A stretch of 41,006 nucleotides of DNA, taken from positions 1-41,006 of IMG/VR virus record IMGVR_UViG_3300030331_002948, one strand, 5' to 3'. This document shows, piece after piece, positions 24,889 through 33,803 of the stretch. How positions within the stretch are numbered: position 1 is the stretch's first letter; every line of letters begins with the position of its first letter. This DNA comes from a virus. The notes under the pieces are model-generated. The model was not told where the DNA came from and did no database searches. It saw only the letters and a list, made by a program, of their open reading frames with translations. The translations under genes and the position numbers were made by a program.

Positions 24889-26505
24889 ATGTCAACAGGA
24901 TTTGGATATGTAAGAGATAGTAAGCCAAATATAATAGATTGGGCTGACATAGGTAAGCAAATGTCAGACTCTTTGGAGTTAGAAATTAAAGACAGGCAAA
25001 AGCGTAAAGATGATATAAACGCCAAAGCAGGTGAATTTTCTAGTCAACTTTTAGACCAACCTCAAGGAGCATACGCAGAAGCAAACAGATTTTTTGCAGA
25101 CTTCTCTCAACAAGCATCACAGCAAGCCTTAAGAGATTTACAAGATCTTAAATCAGGGCGTTTGTCTGAGCAAGAGTATTATCAACGCAGAGCAAACCTT
25201 CAAAGCGGAACTGATTTAATGTTTAAAGCAGGTAAATTATTTAACGATAATTATAGCCAAGCCATGCAAAGGATACAAGACGGGAGCGCTAGTGTCTTGG
25301 AAGCTGACTTAAAAGCTAAAATGGAAGGTTATTTAAACTTTGCAAAAAGTGGTGCTTACATAAACCCACTTACAGGTACTGTTAATGTTAGCATTTTAGA
25401 TAACAATGGAAACGTATCATCCAAAAGGGGTGACTTCATGGATGCATCGGAACTAGTTAAATTGTCTAGCGAAACATTTGACAATTTTAAACTAGATGAA
25501 ACAATTAAAAATATAACTGATAGATTAGGAAATATAACTTACCGCACTCCTGATGGAAAAACTATAAAAGTTTCTACAATAGATTTTGATTTATTAGATA
25601 AAAAAGATCAAGCTAAATTTAAAAATAAATTTAATTTAGCTATAGATAATGAAGTGGATGCAATAGTAGGGGGTATTAATTCTAAAGCGGCGGCTAGTAT
25701 ATTAGCAGACCATAGTGGTGAGAGTTATTCCTTGGCCTTCGATATTAACAACACAGATGAGAACAAAATTATTTTCGATCCAAATGGAAATGTGCAGTTA
25801 ACTGAAAGCCAATTAAATAAAGCTAAAGATATAGTAAGAAATAAATTAAGGTCACAACTAGACGCTACAATATTAGAAAAACCTGCGCTGTCCGAGAAAC
25901 AAAAGCTAGAGCTAGATATATTAAGAAAAAAATTAACTGATGGTGATAAAGATAAGCCATTAGAATACGTTTCTATGGAATCTATATTCAATACAACAAT
26001 AGATCCAAAGGATACAAATAAAACTAAACAATCATTAGAGGCGATAAAACAAATAGATGATGAAGCACTAAATTCTGATAATGCTAGAGAAACATTAACT
26101 ACAATAAAAAGATTATTTGATTTTAACCCTGCGTTTTCTAATGTAAAACTAGAAGATGTGCAAGTAAAACTTAAGCCTCCTAAAATTACAAAAGAAGAAG
26201 CAAGAATAATTGTCAATAGACTGGGAAATAAAATTGACTACGTGAGAGAAAAAAATCTTAACAATCCAAGTATCGAGTTTTTTATTCCTCAAATAATGGA
26301 AAAACCTGTGTACATACCCTTATCAACAAATCAAAGAATTTTGCAGGATTTTCTTATAAAATTAGATAAACTAAACCGTCAAAATCAAATAAACAATACG
26401 AACGTAAAAGCAAAGGTTGAAGATTTTGCTGACGTTTTTCCAGACAAATCTATTTTTAATTTGTATAACAGCGGTCAAGCAAGTAACGCTAGCCAATATA
26501 ATTAG
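24889..26505 (+). CDS. Putative internal virion protein (middle)
   Basis: A 538-residue, mostly helical, charged protein. The N-terminal region (DWADIGKQMSDSLELEIKDR; GAYAEANRFFADFSQQASQQ; ALRDLQDLKSGRLSEQEYYQ) is rich in helices with Gln and Arg. A later part has DGKTIKVSTIDFDLLDKKDQ and several Lys/Asp-rich stretches. No catalytic motif or membrane helix is seen. The position between two ejection-protein candidates, with 2-base gaps on both sides, and its helical nature suggest a cargo or core protein packaged in the head and ejected with DNA. This is inference from context; the sequence is not recognised. Confidence 0.6.
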   Translation: MSTGFGYVRDSKPNIIDWADIGKQMSDSLELEIKDRQKRKDDINAKAGEFSSQLLDQPQGAYAEANRFFADFSQQASQQALRDLQDLKSGRLSEQEYYQRRANLQSGTDLMFKAGKLFNDNYSQAMQRIQDGSASVLEADLKAKMEGYLNFAKSGAYINPLTGTVNVSILDNNGNVSSKRGDFMDASELVKLSSETFDNFKLDETIKNITDRLGNITYRTPDGKTIKVSTIDFDLLDKKDQAKFKNKFNLAIDNEVDAIVGGINSKAAASILADHSGESYSLAFDINNTDENKIIFDPNGNVQLTESQLNKAKDIVRNKLRSQLDATILEKPALSEKQKLELDILRKKLTDGDKDKPLEYVSMESIFNTTIDPKDTNKTKQSLEAIKQIDDEALNSDNARETLTTIKRLFDFNPAFSNVKLEDVQVKLKPPKITKEEARIIVNRLGNKIDYVREKNLNNPSIEFFIPQIMEKPVYIPLSTNQRILQDFLIKLDKLNRQNQINNTNVKAKVEDFADVFPDKSIFNLYNSGQASNASQYN

Positions 26506-26507
26506 TA

Positions 26508-29500
26508 ATGAACGAACAAGCTTTAAATGACGCATATCTTCTTTTTATAGCAGACGGGTATAATGGTACTCTAGAAGAGTTTGTAACATTGATTAATACC
26601 AATCAAAATGCGTTACAAGATTCGTATACCTTGTTTCAGAATGATGGCTATGATCGCACTTTTGATGACTACCAAACTCTGATTGGCGTAAAAAAAAAAG
26701 ACGAAATCGAATCGGATTTACAATTGGAAGATGGCACTTCGGAGCAACAAGAATCACGCCAAGCCCCAACAGCTCCACAGGGTGAGCAAGATACACTACT
26801 TGAAAGAACATTTGGGAAAAATTCTTTTACCGATTTTTTTGGCGATTTATATAGAGCTGGAAGTTTAGGAGCAGCACAAGGAAGGTCTGTTAATGATGCC
26901 TTGGCTTTGTTTGCATCTGGTAAAGACGTTAGCGAAGAAACTTTAAATGATTACCGCCAAGCGGTAATGGATATACAAGCTCAAGGGACAAGCGACGAGC
27001 TATTAGATTATAACAAAACAGTGCAAGAGGAGGGCGGAGGTCTTTTAGGATTCATTAAGGGCTTTGCTAAAAACCCATCTGTCGCGCCTCAAGTTTTAAT
27101 TTCTTCAGTAAGAGGTATGTTTGGCGGAGGATCTCTTGCTTCAGGAGGAGCTGGTGCTGCTGCTGGCGGTCTTACAGCTGGTCCGTTAGGGGCTGGAATA
27201 GGTTTTATTGCTGGAGCTAGTGGAGCTTTAGAAACAGCCATGTCTTTCACTGAGTTTTTACAAGAAGAACTTGAGGGAAAAGCATTTACTAACGACAATA
27301 TACGAGAAGTTTTAGAAGACCAACAAGCCCTTAATAGAATCAGGCGTAAGTCAGCAAGTAGGGGATTAGTAATAGGAGCGGTCGACGCTATCACAGGAGG
27401 TGTCGCGGCTAAGGTAGGGGCTAAAGTATTCAAAGCAGGAACAACAGCTGCTAGAGCAGGTAAAGCTTTAACAACAGGAGTAATAGAAGGAGCAGGAGGA
27501 GCAACAGGGGAGGCAGCAGCGCGCGTAGTTGCAGGTCAAGAACAAGACGCAGCAGAAATAGGTTTAGAGGCAGTTGGCGGAGGTCCAATCACAGCTTTCA
27601 ATTTATCTAAGATTCTTTTAAATCCTGTATCTAGAAAAGTAAAGTCTCAAATAAAAGGCGTTCCTGTTTATAAAATTAACAATGAAGCCAGAGGTAAAGA
27701 AGAGGTTGAAGATTTTATTGCCAATGGAACTGACCAAGAAATTATAGGAGCTGAATTACAGGTTGAAGGTGATCCAGTATTAAAGCAGAAGCTGGATGAA
27801 AGAACTTTAGAGGCTGGACAAAATATTGAGATTACAAAAAATTTTAAAAGACAATATCCCGATATATCGGAGGCTGATTTAAATGAAGTTGTGCCTCTTC
27901 AACGAGAGCTAGACAATGCCAAGGCTAGTCCAATTAACACACAAGACAAAGAGAAAGTTTTAGATGATAAAATTAATTCAATAACTAATAAATATGTAGA
28001 AGATGCCATTCAAGAGCCAAGCCCAGAGGAGATATCTGTACAGGAACAATCCGAAACTAGCACAACAATTCGAGAGGGAGACACCGAAGGGACAACAGCT
28101 CCCGGAGAGACTGCACCCCAGCAAACCGAAGAGACCGCCCAACCTACCGAAGAGGTCGAAGTTGAGGCTGAGATTTCAGAGACCGAGATAGTTGAGAAAC
28201 CCCTGAATAAAAAATATGTAGCACAAATTAAAAACAACAAACTAGTAAATATAGTAGATACTAAAGGTAATGTTGCTCCTGCTAATCAAATAAACAGGTT
28301 GCAAAAAAGTTTTATAGAAAAAGGATTGATACCTTTTGCTCTTACTGAATTTGATGCTTCAACTGTAAACCCTGAAGAAGCTAACAGAGCTGTCATAGAA
28401 AATTCAAATAGCCCAAGGCAGATCGCAGAAACAATTGAGCTTTTACAAGCCGAGAAAAAAGATGTAACAGCGGTCGAGACATCATTTGATTCTGGACTAG
28501 CCTCTATGTTTGATAATATAAAATTTAGTCCTGAAAGTGTAAAAGACAAAACGGGTTTTAAAAACTTGGCTAAAGACATAGGTCGAGATTTTGTAAGAAC
28601 TTGGATAACAAAAGGAGGGAAAAGTATTAAGGATACTTACACAGACCCGCAAGGAGTTAAATTTGAACAGGATGAAATTCTAAAGTTTATTACAGACTAT
28701 CCTTCACGTGCTAAATACAAAGAACTATTTGACTCGGCCTCTGCGTTAGAAAATGAGGCCAAAGTAAAATTCACAGAGCTAACTGGTCTGAAGCCAACTA
28801 AACAAAACATAAAAGCTGTTGCTGAAACCCCATCAATCGAGGAAGAACAAACTCAAGCATTTTTAGAAGAAAGAGCTTTGGAGGAACAAAAAAAGCGAGC
28901 AGAAGATGAGGACACCCAAGAATTAATTAGAAAAGAAATAGAAAGAAGGGAGGGGAATGTAACCCCTGTAGATACGAAAGAGAGAAAAAAGTTTTTAGAT
29001 GATATTAAAAAAGAAGTTAAGAAATCTATAGGGAAACTCACTAAACCATTTAACACAATTACAGACAAATTAATAACACAAAACTTTGAAAGGTTAGGGT
29101 CGAGGATTAAGAGTTCGATCACGAGAAGAGGAACAATAACCGAGGGTATAAGAAGCACGCCTACCCCTAAAGTTGACCAAGTGCTTGGACTAAACAACAG
29201 TACAGTTGTTTATAATACAATATTTGAGCCAGTATATAAGGCCTACGCTAAATTTGCTGGTGAATTTGATGTAATAAATAATAAAGTTGACCGGGCTCAA
29301 AACCTTCTTAGAACTAAAGGAAAAGCAAAAAATCAAAACGAAGTAAATAGACAGTCCTTAGAGATCGGCGTGTACTTACAAGCCTTAGAAAGCGAAGCTA
29401 ATAAAGTGGACGGACAGTTTAGTGAGTTAGCGCCGTCGGTTAAAGACATGCTAGCTAAAACTATTGATTATTATAGAAGCGTAGGTAATAATATGGACGC

Positions 29501-31595
29501 TACAGCTTTACAAGACATAGAAAATAAATTTGAACAAAATGGTGATATAACTGCTGAAGGAGTCTTTTCTAAATTAAATCCAGGTCAAAAACAAGCTGCA
29601 AAAATATTAATAAAACAAAACGAATCTGTGTATGATTTTGCTAAAACCGCCGCAGACAGAAGAGGCAGACCCTTTGTGGTTTTAAAAAATTACACTCACC
29701 GGCAAGCGCTAGAAACGCAAAAGGAAAAAGAGGATGTTCTTAATAAAGAGGCTGAACAGTTTAGTCAAGGAGCTGGTACTTTTGCAGTTACTTTAATTAA
29801 GAGAAAAAAGGGAGCTCGCGCAATAAACTTTAATCCATTTCAAACAGTAAAAAGAGGAACACAAGAAACCTATCTTGACTATTATTTAACTCCAGATGTT
29901 ATCAAAACTCAAGAGACTGCTAGAGCTTTAAGTAATAAATATAAAAAAGGTAACAAAGGCCAAAGAGCTGCTTCACAAGCTTTACAAAGCTCCTTAAGGG
30001 AATTGTTGCAAGTTACATATTTAAATACATATACTGAGTCTAGAAGTTCCATAGCCAACAAATTTGTAAGAGAAGCCAAAAGATTGGCTTATAGAGCTCT
30101 ATTGGGATCTGCACCTAGATTTGCCGCTGAGATACTTGGAAACGCATCTATGCTTGCAGCTCAATCCCCAGAGGTTATAGCAGAAGCTTATGGAAAATAT
30201 AAAGACGTTTCTATGAAAGTTGGCGCGGCGGATAATATTAAGTTTTTAAATATACTTAAAAATTTAAATTCAGGTGAAATACGTAAACTTGGAGGTGTAC
30301 GAGGAAATTCTTTATTTGATTTGCAGGCTGACACAAAATACTCAGACGACAATAACATATTAAATCTTAGTGAATCTGAAGTGGGGATGAAAGGCCCAGT
30401 TGCACAAAAGATGGAATACTTAATCTCATCGGGTCCTAAACAAATATACTCTGGTTTAACAAAAGTTTCTGATTTTTTGATGGGCGGAGCTGATAGAGTT
30501 ATCGCTCGTCCTATTTGGATTAGTAAATTTGCCAATGAATTTAAAAAGAATGTAAAAAAATATAATAAAGAAGATATAGATTTTACTGTAGATGATTTCA
30601 AAGCGCTGCAGGTAGAAAAATCAAATTCAAAATATTTAGATACAAAATACAAAAGAGCTTTGGACGAAGCTGTATCAGATGCAGACCGCACATCTATAGA
30701 TTTAGTTACATCTGGTAACCCTATTGGTGCTATCATAAAAAATATACGCCGTCCAGAAATATCAACCCTTAAAAATTATTATAGAGCAGTAAATTCGTTT
30801 ATGGCTAACTTTACTTTAAATGAATATGCCACTGCACGTTTTGCCGTAGGCGGCTTATTAAAGGAAGGAAAAATTAGTCAACGAGAGGCTGCTCTTACTT
30901 TATCTGGTGTATTAGCTAGAATGTCATCTTATGTTATACTGTATAAAAGTTTTTCTAATTATTTAGACCAATTATTTGGTGCGCCTGAAGATGAAGATGA
31001 AGACTTGTCTTATTTTTTATCGAGGCAAATAGTAGGTTCTATGTCAACTTTAATGTTTAGGCAAAATTTAGGTAACATTCCGGCTCTTCCAATTAACTTA
31101 GGGATAGAATACATAAATAAGAATTACTTAGAGGAACTCAGAGATGGCAAACCTTATAATGCTTACGACAATTCCTTGGTGTACAGCTTAGTTAATTTAG
31201 ATCAATTGGGAAATAAACCATTACCTTTAATTCTTGCTCCGGTTGCTTTTGGTCCGGCGGGTCCCGCTTTTAGAGATTTAAGCAGAATATATGAGCTCAC
31301 TGCTAGAACACAAACAAGAAAAACAGAGGATGCTAGACAAAGAGCTTACGATGAACTTATGAATGTTTATACTTTTGATGTTTTTGGACAGTTAGGTTTG
31401 ATTCCTTTTTATAAGGATGTGAGACGTATAAACAGAAAAAAATTTTTCGATCAAGAAAAAAAAGATTCTAAGTCTATAAGTAAATCACAATTAAAAAAGC
31501 TTAACCCTGAACTCTACAAACGTCTATATGGTCCTGATTCTCCTAGAGGCAGAATGGAAAAAAGAAAAAGGGAGCTAAGAAAGCGGTTAAAATAA
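26508..31595 (+). CDS. Giant internal virion protein, 1695 residues
   Basis: The N-terminus holds two copies of a 30-residue motif: LNDAYLLFIADGYNGTLEEF and LQDSYTLFQNDGYDRTFDDY, each followed by xTLI. A Gly/Ala stretch (about 200-245, SLASGGAGAAAGGLTAGPLG and PLGAGIGFIAGASGALETAM) looks membrane-active. An acidic Glu/Thr/Pro linker (about 505-560) and long charged helical regions follow. The C-terminal third is helical with SAPRFAAEILGNASMLAAQS and a basic tail (RKRELRKRLK). Size, amphipathic Gly/Ala segment and position as the last late gene suggest a DNA-ejection channel or core protein, like T7 gp16 in role. No lytic transglycosylase or protease motif was found. Confidence 0.7.
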   Translation: MNEQALNDAYLLFIADGYNGTLEEFVTLINTNQNALQDSYTLFQNDGYDRTFDDYQTLIGVKKKDEIESDLQLEDGTSEQQESRQAPTAPQGEQDTLLERTFGKNSFTDFFGDLYRAGSLGAAQGRSVNDALALFASGKDVSEETLNDYRQAVMDIQAQGTSDELLDYNKTVQEEGGGLLGFIKGFAKNPSVAPQVLISSVRGMFGGGSLASGGAGAAAGGLTAGPLGAGIGFIAGASGALETAMSFTEFLQEELEGKAFTNDNIREVLEDQQALNRIRRKSASRGLVIGAVDAITGGVAAKVGAKVFKAGTTAARAGKALTTGVIEGAGGATGEAAARVVAGQEQDAAEIGLEAVGGGPITAFNLSKILLNPVSRKVKSQIKGVPVYKINNEARGKEEVEDFIANGTDQEIIGAELQVEGDPVLKQKLDERTLEAGQNIEITKNFKRQYPDISEADLNEVVPLQRELDNAKASPINTQDKEKVLDDKINSITNKYVEDAIQEPSPEEISVQEQSETSTTIREGDTEGTTAPGETAPQQTEETAQPTEEVEVEAEISETEIVEKPLNKKYVAQIKNNKLVNIVDTKGNVAPANQINRLQKSFIEKGLIPFALTEFDASTVNPEEANRAVIENSNSPRQIAETIELLQAEKKDVTAVETSFDSGLASMFDNIKFSPESVKDKTGFKNLAKDIGRDFVRTWITKGGKSIKDTYTDPQGVKFEQDEILKFITDYPSRAKYKELFDSASALENEAKVKFTELTGLKPTKQNIKAVAETPSIEEEQTQAFLEERALEEQKKRAEDEDTQELIRKEIERREGNVTPVDTKERKKFLDDIKKEVKKSIGKLTKPFNTITDKLITQNFERLGSRIKSSITRRGTITEGIRSTPTPKVDQVLGLNNSTVVYNTIFEPVYKAYAKFAGEFDVINNKVDRAQNLLRTKGKAKNQNEVNRQSLEIGVYLQALESEANKVDGQFSELAPSVKDMLAKTIDYYRSVGNNMDATALQDIENKFEQNGDITAEGVFSKLNPGQKQAAKILIKQNESVYDFAKTAADRRGRPFVVLKNYTHRQALETQKEKEDVLNKEAEQFSQGAGTFAVTLIKRKKGARAINFNPFQTVKRGTQETYLDYYLTPDVIKTQETARALSNKYKKGNKGQRAASQALQSSLRELLQVTYLNTYTESRSSIANKFVREAKRLAYRALLGSAPRFAAEILGNASMLAAQSPEVIAEAYGKYKDVSMKVGAADNIKFLNILKNLNSGEIRKLGGVRGNSLFDLQADTKYSDDNNILNLSESEVGMKGPVAQKMEYLISSGPKQIYSGLTKVSDFLMGGADRVIARPIWISKFANEFKKNVKKYNKEDIDFTVDDFKALQVEKSNSKYLDTKYKRALDEAVSDADRTSIDLVTSGNPIGAIIKNIRRPEISTLKNYYRAVNSFMANFTLNEYATARFAVGGLLKEGKISQREAALTLSGVLARMSSYVILYKSFSNYLDQLFGAPEDEDEDLSYFLSRQIVGSMSTLMFRQNLGNIPALPINLGIEYINKNYLEELRDGKPYNAYDNSLVYSLVNLDQLGNKPLPLILAPVAFGPAGPAFRDLSRIYELTARTQTRKTEDARQRAYDELMNVYTFDVFGQLGLIPFYKDVRRINRKKFFDQEKKDSKSISKSQLKKLNPELYKRLYGPDSPRGRMEKRKRELRKRLK

Positions 31596-31600
31596 AATAA

Positions 31601-31690
31601 TTAAAAGAGAGCTCTCCACAATATATAGACTATAACTGTATTTAGAACAATCACTATAAGCATTTCTGTTTTGGGGTCTTTTATATCCAT
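31601..31690 (-). CDS. Possible 29-residue single-span membrane protein
   Basis: On the minus strand, just beyond the phosphoesterase stop, an ATG at 31690 encodes MDIKDPKTEM followed by a hydrophobic helix LIVIVLNTVIVYILW and RALF. An aggaga sequence sits right before the start. It is too short for certainty, but the charged head plus hydrophobic helix is a sensible membrane peptide. An overlapping frame starting at 31700 gives a 37-residue product with less regular composition. It lies at the convergence point of the two transcription arms. Confidence 0.4.
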   Translation of the reverse strand: MDIKDPKTEMLIVIVLNTVIVYILWRALF

Positions 31691-31699
31691 ATCTCCTCA

Positions 31700-32419
31700 T
31701 TATAAATCCATCATGCAATTAAATGCTGTATGGCCTCCTAACACCACTCCCACTCCAAGAGCTTGCCTTTTAAAGTTTTTAGCGTAAGCTGTTGCATAAC
31801 TTTTTATATCAATACCACAGCCCGTCTGCATACCGAAAACTCTAAACCTTTTCCCTACAAACCATTTTACATAAGCCTCCGTATGTGTATGCCCACAGAC
31901 ACTGCTCATCATATTATTCTTGGCTTTCATCTGGGCTTGCCCACCCTCTCCGTGCTCATACAAAACATCATCGTACACCACGTTTTCTACCCAATTCCAT
32001 CCAGGTGTACCTAATATATCGTTGTAAGATCGAAGCCATTTTTGCGGTACTCCTGCGCTAAACACTTTTCTAGAGGCCATTCGGTCGTGATTACCTATAC
32101 ACACGTCTGCTTTAGGAAAAGCTTGATACCAAAACGATATTTTTTTAACAGCCAAACTTAGCTCATCACCTGGAGACATACCGTCAGGATCTGACTCATG
32201 ATAGTTCCACCCGTGCGAGTCAATTATATCTCCTATATACACTACCTGATTTAGCAAGTGCTTGGCATATATCTCTTTACAGAAATCAAGATAATCAGGG
32301 TGGGTAAACGGCTCGTGTAAATCGCCTATAACAAGTATACGTTTTTCAGGAGTGTTGAGGTTTTCGTAAGCTAGAAGTTTGTTTCCTTTTAGGCGAGGTC
32401 TAAAATCTTTATATTTCAT
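31700..32419 (-). CDS. Calcineurin-like metallophosphoesterase
   Basis: A 239-residue protein with the full set of family motifs: GDLH (32-35), GDIID (63-67), GNHD (109-112), HGE (156-158) and GHTHT (176-180). These bind two metal ions and catalyse phosphoester hydrolysis on nucleotides, nucleic acids or proteins. The substrate cannot be read from the sequence. Neighbours upstream on the same strand are replication genes, so a role in nucleic acid metabolism is plausible; related phosphoesterases occur in crAss-like and flavobacterial phages. The start overlaps the upstream 62-residue gene by 11 bases, so it belongs to the same leftward operon. The C-terminus contains a GCGIDIKSYA segment close to the active site. 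Confidence 0.9.
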   Translation of the reverse strand: MKYKDFRPRLKGNKLLAYENLNTPEKRILVIGDLHEPFTHPDYLDFCKEIYAKHLLNQVVYIGDIIDSHGWNYHESDPDGMSPGDELSLAVKKISFWYQAFPKADVCIGNHDRMASRKVFSAGVPQKWLRSYNDILGTPGWNWVENVVYDDVLYEHGEGGQAQMKAKNNMMSSVCGHTHTEAYVKWFVGKRFRVFGMQTGCGIDIKSYATAYAKNFKRQALGVGVVLGGHTAFNCMMDL

Positions 32420-32597
32420 CTTTAATGGATTCGTTCACGGATTTTAATTTGCGAACTAATTCAGACACTTCACTAGGTAACAAGTGATAGTCTTTGTCCA
32501 TTAGTAGTTCGTAAATATTATCAATAGAGCCGTGAAGATCATCCATTATGAAGTTTATATTTTGGATTCTCTTTCTTTCAAACGGGGCGATGTTCAT
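32409..32597 (-). CDS. Hypothetical 62-residue helical protein
   Basis: A small, charged, mainly helical protein (IQNINFIMDDLHGSIDNIYE; PSEVSELVRKLKSVNESIKD). No cysteine, membrane segment or known motif. It overlaps the phosphoesterase gene by 11 bases and follows the gene at 32604 after a 6-base gap, so it is part of one leftward operon. Role unknown; small helical proteins of this kind in phage early regions are often regulators or inhibitors of host proteins, but nothing here supports a specific one. Confidence 0.65.
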   Translation of the reverse strand: MNIAPFERKRIQNINFIMDDLHGSIDNIYELLMDKDYHLLPSEVSELVRKLKSVNESIKDEI

Positions 32598-32603
32598 GGC
32601 AGA

Positions 32604-32831
32604 TTAGTTATGCATTAATAATCTTCCCCCCATTTCATTATCAATTGATTTGATAGCGCGATATATTTTGCGTGAATATTTTTTAGCTGTGTCTACTTCA
32701 GTCTTTGATGAATCTGTTCCTATATCTGAGTATAGGTACATATCAATCTCAAGCAGTGTATCTATCTTTCTTCTTTTAGACCAGCTTTTAAAATCTAATA
32801 TTTTCTGTATATCACTAATTGTATAACTCAT
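32604..32831 (-). CDS. Hypothetical 75-residue protein
   Basis: The start was placed at the ATG at 32831 (MSYTISDIQKILDFKSWSKR); a longer frame would need a TTG at 32840. The product is helical and rich in charged residues: KIDTLLEIDMYLYSDIGTDS, then KKYSRKIYRAIKSIDNEMG and RLL near the C-terminus. I recall similar small proteins in flavobacterial phage replication regions but no function. A weak TAnnTTTA element (TAACTTTA, 32858-32851) lies 19 bases upstream of the start. Confidence 0.65.
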   Translation of the reverse strand: MSYTISDIQKILDFKSWSKRRKIDTLLEIDMYLYSDIGTDSSKTEVDTAKKYSRKIYRAIKSIDNEMGGRLLMHN

Positions 32832-32855
32832 GCTAATCAATTAATGAACATAAAG

Positions 32856-33245
32856 TTAGTAATTTTTTTTTAATCTTTCCAACTCCCCTCTTAAATAGAT
32901 TATTTGGTTCAGTAATTTTGAATAATAATTTTTGCGTGTAAGCCTAGTGTTAATGCGCTTTTCTTTTTCAATGTCTTCTAATATTTCTATGACTTCATTG
33001 TAAACTTTAAGGTACTCGTTCTCATTCCACTCATCAAACAAGTCAAAAATTTTAATACCGTGGAGTACTGTAGCGTGATCCTTGTTTACAGTTTGTCCTA
33101 TTTTTTCTAGCGAGCATCTAACCTTTTCTTTACATATTTTAAAATACACAGCCCTCTGGTAGACATACGGACGTTTGCGTGATTTCCTGTTTAGTTTAGA
33201 GTCAAATTTTTCTTCAACTAACTGTTTGATTTTTGAGAGATTCAC
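32856..33245 (-). CDS. Stand-alone DnaA domain IV (DNA-binding) protein
   Basis: A 129-residue protein starting at a GTG (33245). Residues 27-70 carry the DnaA C-terminal domain pattern: YVYQRAVYFKICKE, then SLEKIGQTVNKDHATVLHGI (45-64). DHATVLHG (56-63) is close to the DnaA signature DHTTVLHA that contacts DnaA boxes. A helical tail (70-129) follows; no AAA+ ATPase domain is present. In bacteria this domain gives sequence-specific origin binding; here it may bind a phage origin, regulate host replication, or act as a repressor. It overlaps the upstream gene by 32 bases and lies in the replication arm. The family resemblance is clear; the role is inferred. Confidence 0.8.
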   Translation of the reverse strand: MNLSKIKQLVEEKFDSKLNRKSRKRPYVYQRAVYFKICKEKVRCSLEKIGQTVNKDHATVLHGIKIFDLFDEWNENEYLKVYNEVIEILEDIEKEKRINTRLTRKNYYSKLLNQIIYLRGELERLKKNY

Positions 33246-33588
33246 TTGTAAAAGTTTTGTTTTGTATTATGTAATCTAAATAATCATCACAATCTATAAT
33301 ATCAAGTCTGTATAAAACAGGATATCTTTTTTTTAAGTTAACAAACTTAACGCTAAAAAACAAAGGCGGTTTGGATTTTACCACTCCTGCCACCGAACCA
33401 AAGTGAGCGGTAAATATATTGGTAGGCTCTGGGTAATCTTTAGATAAGACTTTATCAATTTGTAAAAGAATAGATGTACTATATTCTACAGGCAGCTCAT
33501 CTAAAGAATCTAAGAACTGTTCTTCAAGTGCATAATAATAATCATCCTTTGTGTACTTCCGCGTAAAATCCGTGTCTTTTGAGCTCAT
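33214..33588 (-). CDS. Hypothetical 124-residue protein overlapping the nuclease gene
   Basis: The start chosen is the ATG at 33588 (MSSKDTDFTRKYTKDDYYYA), inside the end of the VRR-NUC gene in another frame, a 47-base overlap. A longer start at 33693 would overlap still more and is not needed. The protein is acidic at the N-terminus (ALEEQFLDSLDELPVEYSTS) and beta-like later (FTAHFGSVAGVVKSKPPLFF; YPVLYRLDIIDCDDYLDYII). No motif recognised. Location between VRR-NUC and DnaA-like genes points to a DNA-related role, not more. Confidence 0.55.
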   Translation of the reverse strand: MSSKDTDFTRKYTKDDYYYALEEQFLDSLDELPVEYSTSILLQIDKVLSKDYPEPTNIFTAHFGSVAGVVKSKPPLFFSVKFVNLKKRYPVLYRLDIIDCDDYLDYIIQNKTFTSESLKNQTVS

Positions 33589-33781
33589 CCATTCTGTATT
33601 GCTGTAGTTTCGATACCTTCCCCCTGGTTGTCTTAATCTCATAAAATCGAATACCTTTTTGTGGATGTAGCGCCAGAACATCTGGTATGCCATTCTTATT
33701 GGTTTTTATAAGTTTTAAAACATAATACCCGAGCTCTTCTAGTTCTTTAATTTTTTTTAATTGAATCTGTTGCTCAGTCAT
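33542..33781 (-). CDS. VRR-NUC domain nuclease
   Basis: A 79-residue protein that is a bare VRR-NUC fold (PD-(D/E)XK superfamily). The catalytic core reads NGIPDVLAL (D34), RFYEIKTTRGKVS (E48, K50) and KLQQYRMDELKRHGF (Q60/Q61). Virus-type single-domain VRR-NUC proteins are dimeric structure-specific endonucleases or junction resolvases. It lies immediately downstream of an SNF2-type helicase gene, a pairing common in phages and consistent with replication fork or junction processing. A TAAATTTG -7 element ends 4 bases before its ATG, so it may have a leaderless transcript of its own. Confidence 0.88.
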   Translation of the reverse strand: MTEQQIQLKKIKELEELGYYVLKLIKTNKNGIPDVLALHPQKGIRFYEIKTTRGKVSKLQQYRMDELKRHGFYAEVHKG

Positions 33782-33785
33782 TATG

Positions 33786-33793
33786 CAAATTTA
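33786..33793 (-). promoter_or_regulatory. Bacteroidetes-type -7 element on minus strand (TAAATTTG)
   Basis: Reads TAAATTTG on the minus strand (33793 to 33786), with 4 bases between its G and the VRR-NUC ATG at 33781. It lies in the 22-base gap after the helicase stop. No -33 TTG seen. If active, the mRNA would be leaderless. Confidence 0.45.
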
Positions 33794-33803
33794 CTAAATC
33801 ATT

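Noticed and set aside
25725-26216. A 163-codon open frame on the minus strand
   Set aside because: Antisense to the 24889 gene; low-complexity Ser/Leu/Val composition indicates a shadow frame, not a membrane protein.
28003-28191. A plus-strand frame with many Pro/Arg residues inside the giant internal gene
   Set aside because: Out-of-frame reading of the acidic Glu/Thr/Pro linker; composition is explained by that codon usage.
30188-30736. A 182-codon open frame on the minus strand
   Set aside because: Lies wholly inside the 1695-residue plus-strand gene, Ser/Phe/Leu-rich as expected for antisense of a Lys/Glu-rich gene, with no start context or known motif.
33589-33693. Longer start for the 124-residue gene
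   Set aside because: It would lie fully inside the VRR-NUC gene in another frame; the later ATG at 33588 is the simpler choice.
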